A stretch of DNA of 64,000 nucleotides from JAWKSY01 sp041402125 (GCA_041402125.1 JAWKSY010000008.1:1-64000); one strand, 5' to 3'. Positions 18,210 to 27,777 are shown, numbered from the stretch's first letter. The notes: generated from the sequence alone by a model not told the origin. Numbers and translations are program-made.

Positions 18210-18749
18210 TTGAGACGCCACGACCGACGACCGCCGCCGGCCCCGAAGATGCGGATCAACGAGTTGATCCGGATCTCGCCTCTTCGCGTGATCGGAGTGG
18301 AAGGCGAGCAGATCGGCGTCGTGACCCGAGACGAAGCGCTGCGCATGGCCCGTGAGGCCGGGGTCGATCTCGTCGAGATCTCCCCGACCGCCGTACCTCC
18401 CGTCTGCAAGTTGATGGACTACGGGAAGTACAAGTACGAGCTGAAGAAGAAGGAGCAGCGCGCCAAGTCCAAGCAGCACACGATCACGGTGAAGGAAGTG
18501 CGACTCCGTCCGAAGACGGACAAGCACGACATCGAGACCAAGGTGAAGAAGGCCAAGCAGTTCCTGAAGGACGGCGACAAGGTCTGCTTCACGGTGATAT
18601 TCCGGGGGCGTGAGGTCACGCACCCGGAGATCCCTCTGGCGATCCTGGATCGGATCATGGAGGAGATCGGTTCGATGGTGAAGGTCGAAAAGCAGCCCTC
18701 GATCGAGGGACGCCGGATGACCATGATCGTCACGCCGATCAAGCATTGA
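18210..18749 (+). CDS. infC: translation initiation factor IF-3
   Basis: A 179-residue factor that keeps 30S subunits free and checks start codons. The N-domain begins at RINELIRISPLRVIG and includes the linker region YGKYKYELKKKEQRAKSK. The C-domain has VKEVRLRPKTDKHDIETK, FLKDGDKVCFTVIFRGRE and a C-terminal strand. The start is a TTG at 18210 with AGGAG eight bases upstream. A rare initiation codon is typical of infC, where it allows autoregulation by IF-3; an ATG at 18249 would cut into the conserved N-terminus. Confidence 0.95.
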   Translation: MRRHDRRPPPAPKMRINELIRISPLRVIGVEGEQIGVVTRDEALRMAREAGVDLVEISPTAVPPVCKLMDYGKYKYELKKKEQRAKSKQHTITVKEVRLRPKTDKHDIETKVKKAKQFLKDGDKVCFTVIFRGREVTHPEIPLAILDRIMEEIGSMVKVEKQPSIEGRRMTMIVTPIKH

Positions 18750-18796
18750 CGGATGGAGTCCGCCTTCCGGGGTGGGCTCCGAATGGAAGCAGAGTG

Positions 18797-18997
18797 ATGC
18801 CCAAGCAGAAGACCAACCGGTCTGCCAGGAAGCGCTTCAAGCTCACCAAGACGGGCAAGGTGAAGCGCAACCGGGCTTACAAGAGCCACCTGAAGCAGAC
18901 CAAGAGCCAGAAGCGGATCCGCAAGCTGCGGAAGTCGCAGATCTGCGCTCCGGGCGACGCGCGCGTCGCCAAGATGCTCATCGGCCCGTCCGAGTGA
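18797..18997 (+). CDS. rpmI: 50S ribosomal protein L35
   Basis: A 66-residue, strongly basic ribosomal protein. MPKQKTNRSARKRFKLTKTG is the normal L35 N-terminus (MPK.KT...A.KRFK.T..GK), followed by KRNRAYKSH and QKRIRKLRK. It lies 47 bases after infC and before rplT, the usual order. Confidence 0.95.
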   Translation: MPKQKTNRSARKRFKLTKTGKVKRNRAYKSHLKQTKSQKRIRKLRKSQICAPGDARVAKMLIGPSE

Positions 18998-19116
18998 GCG
19001 TATCGGGGGACCGTTCCGTCGCGTGACGGGATCGGGCCCGGGATCGTTTGTGTCCTGTAACGACAGACCGAGGAGCGCGCCTGCGAGCCCGCCCTCAGGA
19101 ATGAGGTTCTGAGAAG

Positions 19117-19470
19117 ATGCGAGTAACCAACGCCGTACCCCGGCATCGCCGCAAGAAGCGGCTCATGAAGCGCGTGAGGGGCTTCGTCGGCGGCAGGAGC
19201 AAGCTCCTGCGCGCCGCCAAGGAGACCCTCGTCCGCGCCGAAGCCTTCGCCACCCGCGACCGCAAGGCGCGCAAGCGTGACTTCCGCAAGATGTGGATCA
19301 CGCGCATCAACGCCGCCGCTCGCGCGAACGGCATCACCTACAGCCAGCTGATCGCCGGCCTCGCGAAGGCCGAGATCGTCGTGGACCGCAAGCAGCTCTC
19401 CGAGCTCGCGATCCACGATCCGCAGGCCTTCGCCGCCGTGGTCGACAAGGCCAAGGCGGCTCTGGCCTGA
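19117..19470 (+). CDS. rplT: 50S ribosomal protein L20
   Basis: A 117-residue ribosomal assembly protein. The N-terminus VTNAVPRHRRKKRLMKRVRGF is typical, with FRKMWITRINAAARANGITYSQLI in the globular domain. In E. coli and Bacillus, L20 represses its own operon by binding the leader; the 119-base gap upstream could hold such a target but I see no clear match. It is followed by a terminator-like hairpin before pheS. Confidence 0.97.
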   Translation: MRVTNAVPRHRRKKRLMKRVRGFVGGRSKLLRAAKETLVRAEAFATRDRKARKRDFRKMWITRINAAARANGITYSQLIAGLAKAEIVVDRKQLSELAIHDPQAFAAVVDKAKAALA

Positions 19471-19483
19471 GCCAGGACGCCAT

Positions 19484-19528
19484 GGGGCCTGACCCGTCGT
19501 TCGGCGACGGTTCAGGCCCCTGTTCTTT
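19484..19528 (+). terminator. terminator/attenuator hairpin between rplT and pheS
   Basis: A 16-bp stem with a single mismatch (ggggcctgacccgtcg at 19484-19499 with cgacggttcaggcccc at 19505-19520) has a five-base loop and is followed by TGTTCTTTCC. It lies in the 91-base gap before pheS and may end the infC-rpmI-rplT transcript or attenuate into pheST. Confidence 0.7.
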
Positions 19529-19561
19529 CCCCTCGCGGACCCCGGCCGAGGACGCCCTCCG

Positions 19562-20632
19562 ATGAGCGACATCGAAAGCACCCGCAGCGAGGCCCTCGCC
19601 GCGCTCGAAGCCGTGGCGGACGCCGCCGCGCTCGAGGCCTGGCGGCTCGAGTTCCTCGGGAAGAAGGGGCGCGTGAAGGCGCTGATGAAGCGCCTGAAGG
19701 ACATCCCCGGCGATCAGAAGCGGGCCTTCGGCCAGGGCGTCAACGCGCTCGAGGAGGAGCTCGCCGCCGCCTTCGAGGGACAGAAGGGTCGCTTCGGCGC
19801 CGCCCCGAAGGCCGCGAAGAAGACCCTCGACATCACGCTGCCGGGCCGGCCGCCCCGCATCGGGACCTTCCATCCCATCACGCGCATCCGCGACGAGATG
19901 GTCGAGGTCATGCAGTCTCTCGGCTTCGAGGTCGTCGAGGGCCCGGAGGTCGAGGACGAGTTCCACAACTTCAACGCGCTGAACATCCCGCCGAACCATC
20001 CGGCGCGTGACGAGAGCGACAACTTCTACCTCGAGGACGGTCACCTCCTCCGCAGCCAGACCTCCACGGTCCAGATCCGCGTGATGGAGAAGAAGGTGGC
20101 CGAGGCGAAGTCGCGCGCGGAGGCGGCCTCCGAGGACGACCGCGAGCGCGCCGGCTCCCTGAGTTTCCGCGTCATCGCGCCGGGACGCGTCTACCGCCCC
20201 GACACCGTCGACGCGAGCCACCACTACATGTTCCACCAGATCGAGGGCCTCGCCGTCGATCGGAACCTGACGATGAAGGACCTGAAGGTCGTCCTCCTCC
20301 AGTTCTTCAAGGGGCTCTTCGGCACCGACGTGACGATCCGCCTCCGCCCGAACTTCTTCCCCTTCACCGAGCCCAGCGCCGAGGTCGACGTCGCCTGCAC
20401 CTTCTGCGAGGGCAAGGGCTGCGCGACCTGCAGCCAGAAGGGCTGGATCGAGATGGGGGGGTGCGGGATGGTCGACCCGAACGTCTTCCTCGCGGTCGGC
20501 ATCGACCCCGAGGAGTACACCGGCTTCGCCTTCGGCCTCGGCATCGAGCGCCTCGCGATGCGCCGCTTCGGGATCCCCGACATCCGCCTCCTGACCGAGA
20601 ACGACATCCGCTTCCTCAAGCAGTTCGCCTGA
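19562..20632 (+). CDS. pheS: phenylalanyl-tRNA synthetase alpha subunit
   Basis: A 356-residue catalytic subunit of the alpha2-beta2 enzyme. An N-terminal coiled coil (EFLGKKGRVKALMKRLKDI) is followed by the class II core: HPITRIRDEMVEVMQSLGFEVVEGPEVEDE, FNALNIPPNHPARDESDNFY, RSQTSTVQIR, HQIEGLAVDRN and the C-terminal GLGIERLAMRRFGIPDIR. The cysteine cluster CTFCEGKGCATC in the middle is an unusual putative zinc knuckle inserted where many family members have a simpler loop. It lies 12 bases upstream of pheT. Confidence 0.97.
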   Translation: MSDIESTRSEALAALEAVADAAALEAWRLEFLGKKGRVKALMKRLKDIPGDQKRAFGQGVNALEEELAAAFEGQKGRFGAAPKAAKKTLDITLPGRPPRIGTFHPITRIRDEMVEVMQSLGFEVVEGPEVEDEFHNFNALNIPPNHPARDESDNFYLEDGHLLRSQTSTVQIRVMEKKVAEAKSRAEAASEDDRERAGSLSFRVIAPGRVYRPDTVDASHHYMFHQIEGLAVDRNLTMKDLKVVLLQFFKGLFGTDVTIRLRPNFFPFTEPSAEVDVACTFCEGKGCATCSQKGWIEMGGCGMVDPNVFLAVGIDPEEYTGFAFGLGIERLAMRRFGIPDIRLLTENDIRFLKQFA

Positions 20633-20644
20633 TCGGATCGCGCC

Positions 20645-22678
20645 ATGAAGACGACCTACGAGTGGATCAAGGAACTCGTGCCCGACTGGGAAGGCTCGGT
20701 CGAGACGATGTGCGAGCGCTTCACGATGTCGGGCTCCGAGGTCGAGGGCTTCGAGCGCCTCGGCGAGGAGGACGCGGTGATCGAGCTCCAGATCACCTCG
20801 AACCGCGTCGACTGCAACGGCATCGCCGGCCTGGCGCGTGATTTCGCCGCCGTCGTCGGCCAGCGCTACGCCCACCCGGACTGCCGCATCGAGAAGGGCG
20901 GCCCGCCGGTGGAGGACGCCTGCGAGGTCGAGCTCGTCGAGTCCAAGGGCTGCAACCGCTACACCGCGCTCGTCATCGAGGGCGTCGTCGTCGGTCCCTC
21001 GCCCGACTGGCTCGTCCAGCGCCTCGAGGCCCTCGGCCTGCGCCCGATCAACAACGTCGTCGACGTCACGAACTACGTCCTCTTCGAGCTCAACCAGCCC
21101 TTCCACGCCTTCGATCTCGATCGCCTCGCCGGTCACAAGATCGTCGTGCGGCGGGCCGAGCCGGGCGAGAAGATCCTCGCCATCAACGGCAAGGAGTACG
21201 AGCTCGAGCCGCGCATGACCGTCATCGCCGACGCCGAGCGTCCGGTGGCGATCGCCGGCGTGATGGGCGGCGCAGATTCCGAGGTCACCGAGAAGACCAC
21301 CCGTCTCCTCCTCGAGACCGCCTCCTTCGACCGCGTCTCGACGCGTCGGACCTCGCGCACGCTCGCGCTGCACTCCGACTCGAGCTACCGCTTCGAGCGC
21401 GGCGTCGACGACCACGCCCTCGAGGCCGCGGCCCGCCGCTGCGCCCGCCTCATCGTCGAGGTCGCGGGCGGCACCGTCCGCGAGGGCATCATCGACCGCG
21501 GCGCGCCGCTCGAGCGCGACCGCGCCATCGCCTTCCGCTGGCCGCAGGTGCGCCGCGTCACGGGCATCGACGTCCCCTGGGACCGCTGCCTCGAGATCTT
21601 CCGCAGCCTCGGCTGCGAGGTGAAGGGCGGCGGCGATCCGACCGCCACCGTCAAGGTGATCGCGCCGACCTGGCGCCCCGACCTCGCCCGCGAGATCGAC
21701 CTCGTCGAGGAGATCATCCGCATCCACGGCCTCGAGGCCCTGCCCGAGGAGACGACGATGACCGTCGTCGGCGTGCGCGAGAACGACCGCGACCGCATCC
21801 GTCGTCGCATCAAGGAGCGCCTCGTCGGCGCCGGCTTCTCCGAGACCCTCACGACGCCCTTCGTCGACGAGGCCCTCGCCGGTCTCTGCCTCTTCGCCGA
21901 GCGCGACCCGATCGTCATCAGCAACGCGATGCGGAAGGACGAGAACGCGCTTCGGCAGAGTCTCCTCCCCTCGCTCCTGCGCGTCCGCAAGACGAACCAG
22001 GACCACGGCAACGACGACGTCCGCGTCTTCGAGATCACCGTCGTCTACGTCGTGCGCGTCGAGGGCGGCATCCCCGAGCACATCCCGATCCTCGCCGGCC
22101 TCCTCGACGGCACCTTCGCCGAGGCCCGCGGCGCCCTCGAGGCCGTTGCCTCCGGCATCGGCGCGGGCGCGCTCGACTTCTCGCCCCTCGACGCCGCCGG
22201 CGCCCGCCTCCTCGACGAGGAGGGCGGGGCCACCGTGCGCCTGGGCGACGAGCTCCTCGGCTACCTGGGCCGTCCCCGCGACGCCGTCGCCGCGCCCTTC
22301 AAGCTCGAGAACCGCCCCTGGTACTTCGAGATCCGCCTCGACCGTCTGGCGCCCCGCGCCTCGCTGGTCCCGCGCTTCCGTCCCTTCTCGCACTACCCGC
22401 CGATGAAGCGCGACCTCGCGATGATCGTCGACGAGGGCGTGACCTGGGGTTGCATCGAGACCCTCGTGCGCGGCCTCTCCCTGCCGAACCTCGAGTCCCT
22501 CGCCTTCTTCGACGAGTACCGCGGCAAGCAGATCGGCGCCGGCAAGAAGTCCCTCGCCTTCTCGCTCACCTACCGCTCCGACGAGCGCACCCTCACGGGC
22601 GAGGAGGTGGACGGCTGGCAGCGCCGCTGCATCGACACCCTCGAGCGCGAGCTCGGCGCCCAGATCCGCGACCGCTGA
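20645..22678 (+). CDS. pheT: phenylalanyl-tRNA synthetase beta subunit, short form lacking the OB-fold domain
   Basis: A 677-residue protein, about 115 residues shorter than the E. coli type. The N-terminal part runs YEWIKELV...FTMSGSEVEGFERL and passes directly to DAVIELQITSNRVDCNGIAG, where bacterial PheT normally has a ~110-residue EMAP/OB tRNA-binding domain (B2). The B3/B4 domain (RPINNVVDVTNYVLFELNQPFHAFD), B5 (ERDRAIAFRWPQV...), the catalytic-like B6/B7 and the C-terminal ferredoxin-fold anticodon domain (SHYPPMKRDLAMIVDEGV) are all present. The frame is clean, so the absence is not from a visible indel. The enzyme should still charge tRNA-Phe with PheS. Confidence 0.96.
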   Translation: MKTTYEWIKELVPDWEGSVETMCERFTMSGSEVEGFERLGEEDAVIELQITSNRVDCNGIAGLARDFAAVVGQRYAHPDCRIEKGGPPVEDACEVELVESKGCNRYTALVIEGVVVGPSPDWLVQRLEALGLRPINNVVDVTNYVLFELNQPFHAFDLDRLAGHKIVVRRAEPGEKILAINGKEYELEPRMTVIADAERPVAIAGVMGGADSEVTEKTTRLLLETASFDRVSTRRTSRTLALHSDSSYRFERGVDDHALEAAARRCARLIVEVAGGTVREGIIDRGAPLERDRAIAFRWPQVRRVTGIDVPWDRCLEIFRSLGCEVKGGGDPTATVKVIAPTWRPDLAREIDLVEEIIRIHGLEALPEETTMTVVGVRENDRDRIRRRIKERLVGAGFSETLTTPFVDEALAGLCLFAERDPIVISNAMRKDENALRQSLLPSLLRVRKTNQDHGNDDVRVFEITVVYVVRVEGGIPEHIPILAGLLDGTFAEARGALEAVASGIGAGALDFSPLDAAGARLLDEEGGATVRLGDELLGYLGRPRDAVAAPFKLENRPWYFEIRLDRLAPRASLVPRFRPFSHYPPMKRDLAMIVDEGVTWGCIETLVRGLSLPNLESLAFFDEYRGKQIGAGKKSLAFSLTYRSDERTLTGEEVDGWQRRCIDTLERELGAQIRDR

Positions 22679-22711
22679 TCGAGGTCGGACCGCGGGCGGC
22701 GCCGGAAGGAG

Positions 22712-24961
22712 TCAATCGTCGGGCACGACGATGTGGATGGGGTCCTTCCGGTCGATGGTACGGCCGGCATCGACCTTGATCCTCTCGAGGTGGAGACAGG
22801 CGTTCGGCGTACCGATTCGGAGTTCGTATTCGCCCGCGAGTAGGTCGTAGGCGCTGAATCGCCTGTCGTAATGCCGGACGTCTCGTGGGCGAGGGCTCTC
22901 ATCGCGAGAGTCGACCGAACTCAGAGTCGCCACCAGTCGATCCTCGCGCCCTGGGGGATCCGTCGCAACCGCGAAGGAGAACGACCCCTCGCCGCGAAAC
23001 TCGATCGGCAAGCGGATCGTGTAGTCCGCGACGTCGGCCGGGATCACCCGGACTGCCTGATGGCGCTCCGCCACGCCTCGGCAGAGGTCGATGATCACTT
23101 CGATACTCCGGGCGAGAGCCGCCGATGTGCGGAAGCGACCCTGCTCGTCCGTGAATCCCGTCGCATCCCAGGGTTCCACGGCGCCGCTCGAGTCCTGCCT
23201 CATGCGGAGGGTGACGCGCGTTTCGGGAACAGGATGCCCCCCGCGGTCGAGGACCACGAGGCAGAGATCCCGTTCACGTTCGAGCACGACGGTCAATGAC
23301 GGACCATCACCAAGCGAGTCCCCGGACAGCTCCCGGGTCGCATGGCCCGGCGCGCCGAACGTGATCGAAGGAAGTCGCGAGGCGTAGGCGTCGGAAGCCG
23401 ATCCGGGTCCTTCCCCCGAAGGGGATTGCTCGAGCTCGATCTCGCAAGCGATGTTTCCGCGCGCATCGGCGAATCGGCGGACCTCCCGAACCTCGAGCCA
23501 AGCCCCCGCGATCACTCGATCCGAGCGATCCGAGACACGAAACTCCAGGCGACGCGATGTCTCGACTTGCGGCGTCCGGCAGACGATCGGATCGAGTTCC
23601 CCGCCGGACGGCCACTTCTCTCGCGCCAACGCCATTCGAGCTCGAACCGGACGACCGTGGATGTCGAACCCACTCGCGTCGATCTGGATGGTCTCGACTT
23701 GCGCCGTTCGTTCCGGAATCTCGTCGATTCTGAAGCGGCCATTCGTGTCGGATGGGATGTTCCACTGGAGGTCGCCGATCCCCGACACGATGAGTTGGCC
23801 GGCCACCGAGGCCCCGGTCTCATCCACCAGGCGTCCGTGGAGCGATCGTGCGGATTCAAGGTCGATTCGGACTTCCACCGGCTGTTCGCCCTCTTCCCAC
23901 GCGAGGAACCTGGTGGAACTCACGAATCCCGGCGCCCGGACCCGGACCTCCAGGTCGGGATCGGCCTCCCACGGCTGGAGGGACGGGTCGGAGTGACCAG
24001 TCGGAAGGAGGCAATCGAGCCGGAGAGCACCGTCGGTGTTCGCCGTCCTTCCCTCGGCCCACAAGGTGGGTATGAGAAGCAGGTGGTCACAGATCTCGCA
24101 GGTGTGGATCTCGACGAGTGCGCCGCCGACCGCTCGACCCGTGTCGGCATCCGCGACGCGAACGACGATTGCGTCACCGGAGCGAAGGACGATCTCGTGA
24201 ATGAGCCCGGCCCCGGACTGGTCGATTGACAGTGTTCCGCGCCGCGATCGTTCGTCGAAAGCGCCAATCCAGATCTCACCGCGTCCATCTCGTGCCGGCC
24301 AGGCGACTTCGGCCTCACCGAGGGCGTCAAGTGAGAGGCGAGTAGACCAGTAGGGCGAGAACGAGTCGGACAGGAGAAGTCGGGCCGAAGGAACAGGACG
24401 CCCGGCTTCGTCGCGCACGCGTATCGTTGTGCGTTGCAGCGCCGGCGCGCGAAGATCCACCTCACTCTCGCCACCGAGGATCCAGCGTTCGATCGGCGTC
24501 GCAAGGCACGGTACTCTCGCCACGAGTCGATAGGGCGGAACGAACCCCTCGACATCCAGCTCGAAGGAGCCGTCTTCTTGGCTCTCTTGCCTTACCTCCA
24601 ATCTCCGTGAGACAGGACGGCCCCGGGCGATCGGGCCGTCAGGCGCCCCGACTGCGATCAGTTCGAACCGGACGCCCGCCAGCGGCGATCCTGACAATGT
24701 ACGGACCCGGCCTCGAAGCCGAGGTGATCGCGACGCCTCGACAGCGGGAAGGCTCGACGGCTCGGTTGCACCGTCTCGCCGGGCCCGGATGCCCGCATTG
24801 CGCCGGTCGCCAACGCCGGAGGGCTCGGATGCGCGGCTCCGATCGTCGAGCTGATCAACCGGCATCGGTCGCGTCCGCACGAGGATGGCGCCCGTGCCGA
24901 GCGCGACCAGCGCAACCAGTGCGGCGGTGGCAAGGTGGGGAAGGAGCTTCCTGACGCGCAA
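22712..24961 (-). CDS. anchored multi-domain carboxypeptidase-regulatory-like protein, array member 1
   Basis: A 749-residue protein with one N-terminal hydrophobic anchor (about residues 9-28) and no lipobox. Ig-like repeats follow. The recurring signature is 'G.V.(D/T)..G.P..G....', seen as LRGRVRTLSGSPLAG near residue 82, IRVRDEAGRPVPSA, LHGRLVDETGASVAG and FRVSDRSDRVIAGAWLEV. Cysteines are scattered (HTCEICDHL). The start is a TTG with GGAGGAA just upstream. It is the last of six same-strand paralogues and is convergent with pheT. CarboxypepD_reg units are binding or structural modules, so I infer a periplasmic or surface structural or ligand-binding role. No catalytic motif is visible. 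Confidence 0.75.
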   Translation of the reverse strand: MRVRKLLPHLATAALVALVALGTGAILVRTRPMPVDQLDDRSRASEPSGVGDRRNAGIRARRDGATEPSSLPAVEASRSPRLRGRVRTLSGSPLAGVRFELIAVGAPDGPIARGRPVSRRLEVRQESQEDGSFELDVEGFVPPYRLVARVPCLATPIERWILGGESEVDLRAPALQRTTIRVRDEAGRPVPSARLLLSDSFSPYWSTRLSLDALGEAEVAWPARDGRGEIWIGAFDERSRRGTLSIDQSGAGLIHEIVLRSGDAIVVRVADADTGRAVGGALVEIHTCEICDHLLLIPTLWAEGRTANTDGALRLDCLLPTGHSDPSLQPWEADPDLEVRVRAPGFVSSTRFLAWEEGEQPVEVRIDLESARSLHGRLVDETGASVAGQLIVSGIGDLQWNIPSDTNGRFRIDEIPERTAQVETIQIDASGFDIHGRPVRARMALAREKWPSGGELDPIVCRTPQVETSRRLEFRVSDRSDRVIAGAWLEVREVRRFADARGNIACEIELEQSPSGEGPGSASDAYASRLPSITFGAPGHATRELSGDSLGDGPSLTVVLERERDLCLVVLDRGGHPVPETRVTLRMRQDSSGAVEPWDATGFTDEQGRFRTSAALARSIEVIIDLCRGVAERHQAVRVIPADVADYTIRLPIEFRGEGSFSFAVATDPPGREDRLVATLSSVDSRDESPRPRDVRHYDRRFSAYDLLAGEYELRIGTPNACLHLERIKVDAGRTIDRKDPIHIVVPDD

Positions 24962-25021
24962 ACCGTTCCTCCGACTCGCGGTGGTCGAGGCGCCCCCCCG
25001 TTTTCTGAGAGGACCCCGACT

Positions 25022-27634
25022 CTAGCCGTCAGTCTCACCCGTGGGCGAGTCCTCTTCAGGGATCTCGACGTGGAGCTTCAGGGGCGGGATTCCCTCACGC
25101 TCTCTCGAGATGGTCACGTTCCGTGTCGCGATGAGTGCGCCATCGTTGCGGACCTCGAGCTCGTATTCGCCGCAGGCGACCTTCTCGGCGTGACCGACTC
25201 CGTTCGGGGCGAGCCTGACGCACTCGCCGCCCCAGGCCGGATCGTCACCGAGGCGATTGAGATACGCGGTGATCTTCTTCGCGCGCTCGGGCGGATCGAA
25301 AGTCAACTCGCAGGCGAATGCCGCCGTTCCGCGGAAGACCATCGGGACCCGAAGCGTGAACTCCTCGACTCCGGCCGGAATCAGAGTTCCGTATCGCCAT
25401 CCGAACGGCCCGCCGCCCGGTACCTCGACGTGAACCGAAAGGGCAGTGCTTCTGAGCCCCAGTCCCGACCACATTCCGAGTCGGTCGGTCCAATCCGAGA
25501 CGAAACTCACACCCCCGAGTTGGGCGCGCCCGGGCTCGTCCGGAAAGTAGAGTAGAGCGTCGGGAATCCCCGTCCCGAGGGAATCGACCACCGAAAGGCG
25601 GAGCTTGCGGAGTCTGTCGAGTCTGACCACCGGTGGGAGGTGCGGTGGAGTCGAGCCGACGCCGAATGACCGCTCGCGGTATCCATCGCACCCGACCGTC
25701 ACGGTGAAGCGGTCGCGGCCGGTGAAGCGGTCGCGGCCGGTGAAGAACACGGAGGCGTCATTCCCGTTGCCGATGCCTACCTTTTCGATGGCGTTGGAGG
25801 TCGTTGATTGAGAAGGGGATTCCTCGTTCGGGTCGATCTCCGCCTCCATCTGGTCTCGTTCGTCTGAAGGCGTCTCGGTGCGACTCTCCTCCTCCTCAGG
25901 CTTGCACTGCTCTTCGACCATGGTCGAGTCCGGAGGGGCCTCGCGAGGATTCTCCTCGAGATCGGAGTCGGCCGGAGAGTCTCCACCTCGGTCGCTGAAG
26001 AACCGCGCGATGTCGGACGCGTGATCGGAGTCCTCGTCGGACCGATCGTCGACGCGAACCCGGACCTCGCACCGGATGCGACCCCCGTCGTCGGCCCATC
26101 GCCGTTGTCCATCGATATCCATCCAGGCCCCGGGAAGCACCGATCCGCTCAGATCGCGCACGACGACGTCGATTGCGCAGATCGTCGACTCCGGAGTCGG
26201 TGAGCAGACGATGTCGCCCAGAGCACCGTCATCCGGTCGATCTTCGAGTGGGATGACGCGCGAACACTCGAGAATCTCGCCGTGCCGATCGGCCGCGACG
26301 ATCTCGATGCGAACCCGGTCGCCGTGATAGATGTCGGGGTCGATCGGGCCGCTCGAGAAACGGCCGTCCCGGTCGGTCTGGAACGGATGGGGTAGGTCCG
26401 GGGAGAATCCGATCTGGCGTTCATCGTCTTCCGATCCCTCGAAGAGGGAGATCGTTCCCGTCGCGGGTTCGCCGTTCTCGTCGACGAGCCTTCCGGTCAC
26501 GACGATGGCGGGCCGGAGTTCGATCATGAACTCGATGGGATCCGTCCGCGTGTCGACTGCCAAGGTCTCGCGGAAGGGAACAAGTCCGGGTCCGTTCGCA
26601 ACGACGGTGACGTTCAGGATCGGCGATGGGGCGGCAACTTCGGGGTCGACCCCCGGGTAGAAGTTCGGGCGGCGAGGAATGAGAAGTGCGGCTCGGCCTG
26701 TCTCGGCCTCGGTCGTCGCCGACGAACTCCAGGCCTCCGGGGCGTAGTTCCACCAGCGTCCCTCTCTCCGATCGTCCTCGACCTGGATACGAACGCCCCC
26801 GAGCGGCCGCCCGGAGGCCAGGTCGCAGGCGGTGACGCAGATTGGCCGCGCCGACTCGAGCACGATCTCGACCGGGTCCTCGTCGGGCGTGCCCTGGAAG
26901 TACCGCTGGCGAGGCATGTAGCCTGGCGCCCTCACGGCCACCTCGAAACTCGAGTCGTCGTCGACCGCGTGGTAGTCGAGGATCGCGCAACCATCGTCGC
27001 CTACGTTCACGATGCAGGGACGGCCGAAGGACGCGCAGTGCGAGAATTCGATCCTCGCGTCGCGAATGGGCCGCCCTGCGTCATCGACGACTCGGACCTC
27101 CACGGGGACCGGGTCGGGAATCACGACGTCCACTGGAGCGCTCAGGCTCCTAACGCGGAAGCTCGTCGGGGGAGCCGGGAACGGCGGCGCCACCTCGAGG
27201 ACGAAGGGTGGCTCGATCGCATCGATGGGGATCATGAAGCTGCCGTCGTCTCGACTGTGCTCCTCGGCCACAATCGTCGCCGAGGTGGCGGCACCGGCGG
27301 GGATCGGCCCGGTCGCGTGCGAAGGCGTGATGAGGCGGAAGCGGGACCCCTCGAGGGGGCGGCCCGACGACGTGCGGACGACTCCGGTGAGAACCGCGAG
27401 CGGCACGCCCCGCGCGACTTCGTCGATCAGCGAGGCCGACGGTGTTCCGCCGGAATCACCCCCGGCGGGCCGCACCCTCGCACGGCGGACCGACGTCGAG
27501 GTCTCCGGATGCGCGTCGTTCGTGGTCTCGAGCGCATCGCGATCGCGCGCCCACGACGACCGGACGAGAAGCGTCACCGCCACCGCCAGGAGGGCGAAGA
27601 GGGCGATCGGGACGAGTTTCGGGGTCGTGGTCAC
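25022..27634 (-). CDS. anchored multi-domain carboxypeptidase-regulatory-like protein, array member 2
   Basis: About 870 residues from GTG 27634, chosen because GGAGG lies seven bases upstream and the anchor helix (KLVPIALFALLAVAVTLLV) then begins at residue 6; an upstream in-frame start at 27712 would add 26 poorly ordered residues. Units include LTGVVRTSSGRPLEG, VRVVDDAGRPIRDA, LVDENGEPATG and VVRDLSGSVLPGAWMDI. A strongly acidic low-complexity linker (EEQCKPEEEESRTETPSDE) interrupts the series near residue 595. A duplicated hexapeptide FTGRDRFTGRDRF lies just after it. The C-terminus has the shared 'GEYELEV' strand. It is 60 bases upstream of member 1, in the same direction. Function unknown. 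Confidence 0.75.
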   Translation of the reverse strand: MTTTPKLVPIALFALLAVAVTLLVRSSWARDRDALETTNDAHPETSTSVRRARVRPAGGDSGGTPSASLIDEVARGVPLAVLTGVVRTSSGRPLEGSRFRLITPSHATGPIPAGAATSATIVAEEHSRDDGSFMIPIDAIEPPFVLEVAPPFPAPPTSFRVRSLSAPVDVVIPDPVPVEVRVVDDAGRPIRDARIEFSHCASFGRPCIVNVGDDGCAILDYHAVDDDSSFEVAVRAPGYMPRQRYFQGTPDEDPVEIVLESARPICVTACDLASGRPLGGVRIQVEDDRREGRWWNYAPEAWSSSATTEAETGRAALLIPRRPNFYPGVDPEVAAPSPILNVTVVANGPGLVPFRETLAVDTRTDPIEFMIELRPAIVVTGRLVDENGEPATGTISLFEGSEDDERQIGFSPDLPHPFQTDRDGRFSSGPIDPDIYHGDRVRIEIVAADRHGEILECSRVIPLEDRPDDGALGDIVCSPTPESTICAIDVVVRDLSGSVLPGAWMDIDGQRRWADDGGRIRCEVRVRVDDRSDEDSDHASDIARFFSDRGGDSPADSDLEENPREAPPDSTMVEEQCKPEEEESRTETPSDERDQMEAEIDPNEESPSQSTTSNAIEKVGIGNGNDASVFFTGRDRFTGRDRFTVTVGCDGYRERSFGVGSTPPHLPPVVRLDRLRKLRLSVVDSLGTGIPDALLYFPDEPGRAQLGGVSFVSDWTDRLGMWSGLGLRSTALSVHVEVPGGGPFGWRYGTLIPAGVEEFTLRVPMVFRGTAAFACELTFDPPERAKKITAYLNRLGDDPAWGGECVRLAPNGVGHAEKVACGEYELEVRNDGALIATRNVTISREREGIPPLKLHVEIPEEDSPTGETDG

Positions 27635-27777
27635 GTCGACGCCTCCGCGGGGCGGGAGCCCCCGGTCGGGCCGGGCGACCTCGCGCAACGAGGCCGGCCG
27701 GCATGCGGCCAATCTACCCCCAGCGGGCGGGAAACGTCACGTCGTTCCTTTCCTCGCGGCCCGGCGCACCCAGGTGT

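Noticed and set aside
19334..22393. A 1,019-residue open frame antisense to pheS and pheT
   Set aside because: Long antisense frames are expected at this G+C content. The sequence is low-complexity (Glu/Asp/Ala/Arg) and mirrors the well-supported genes.
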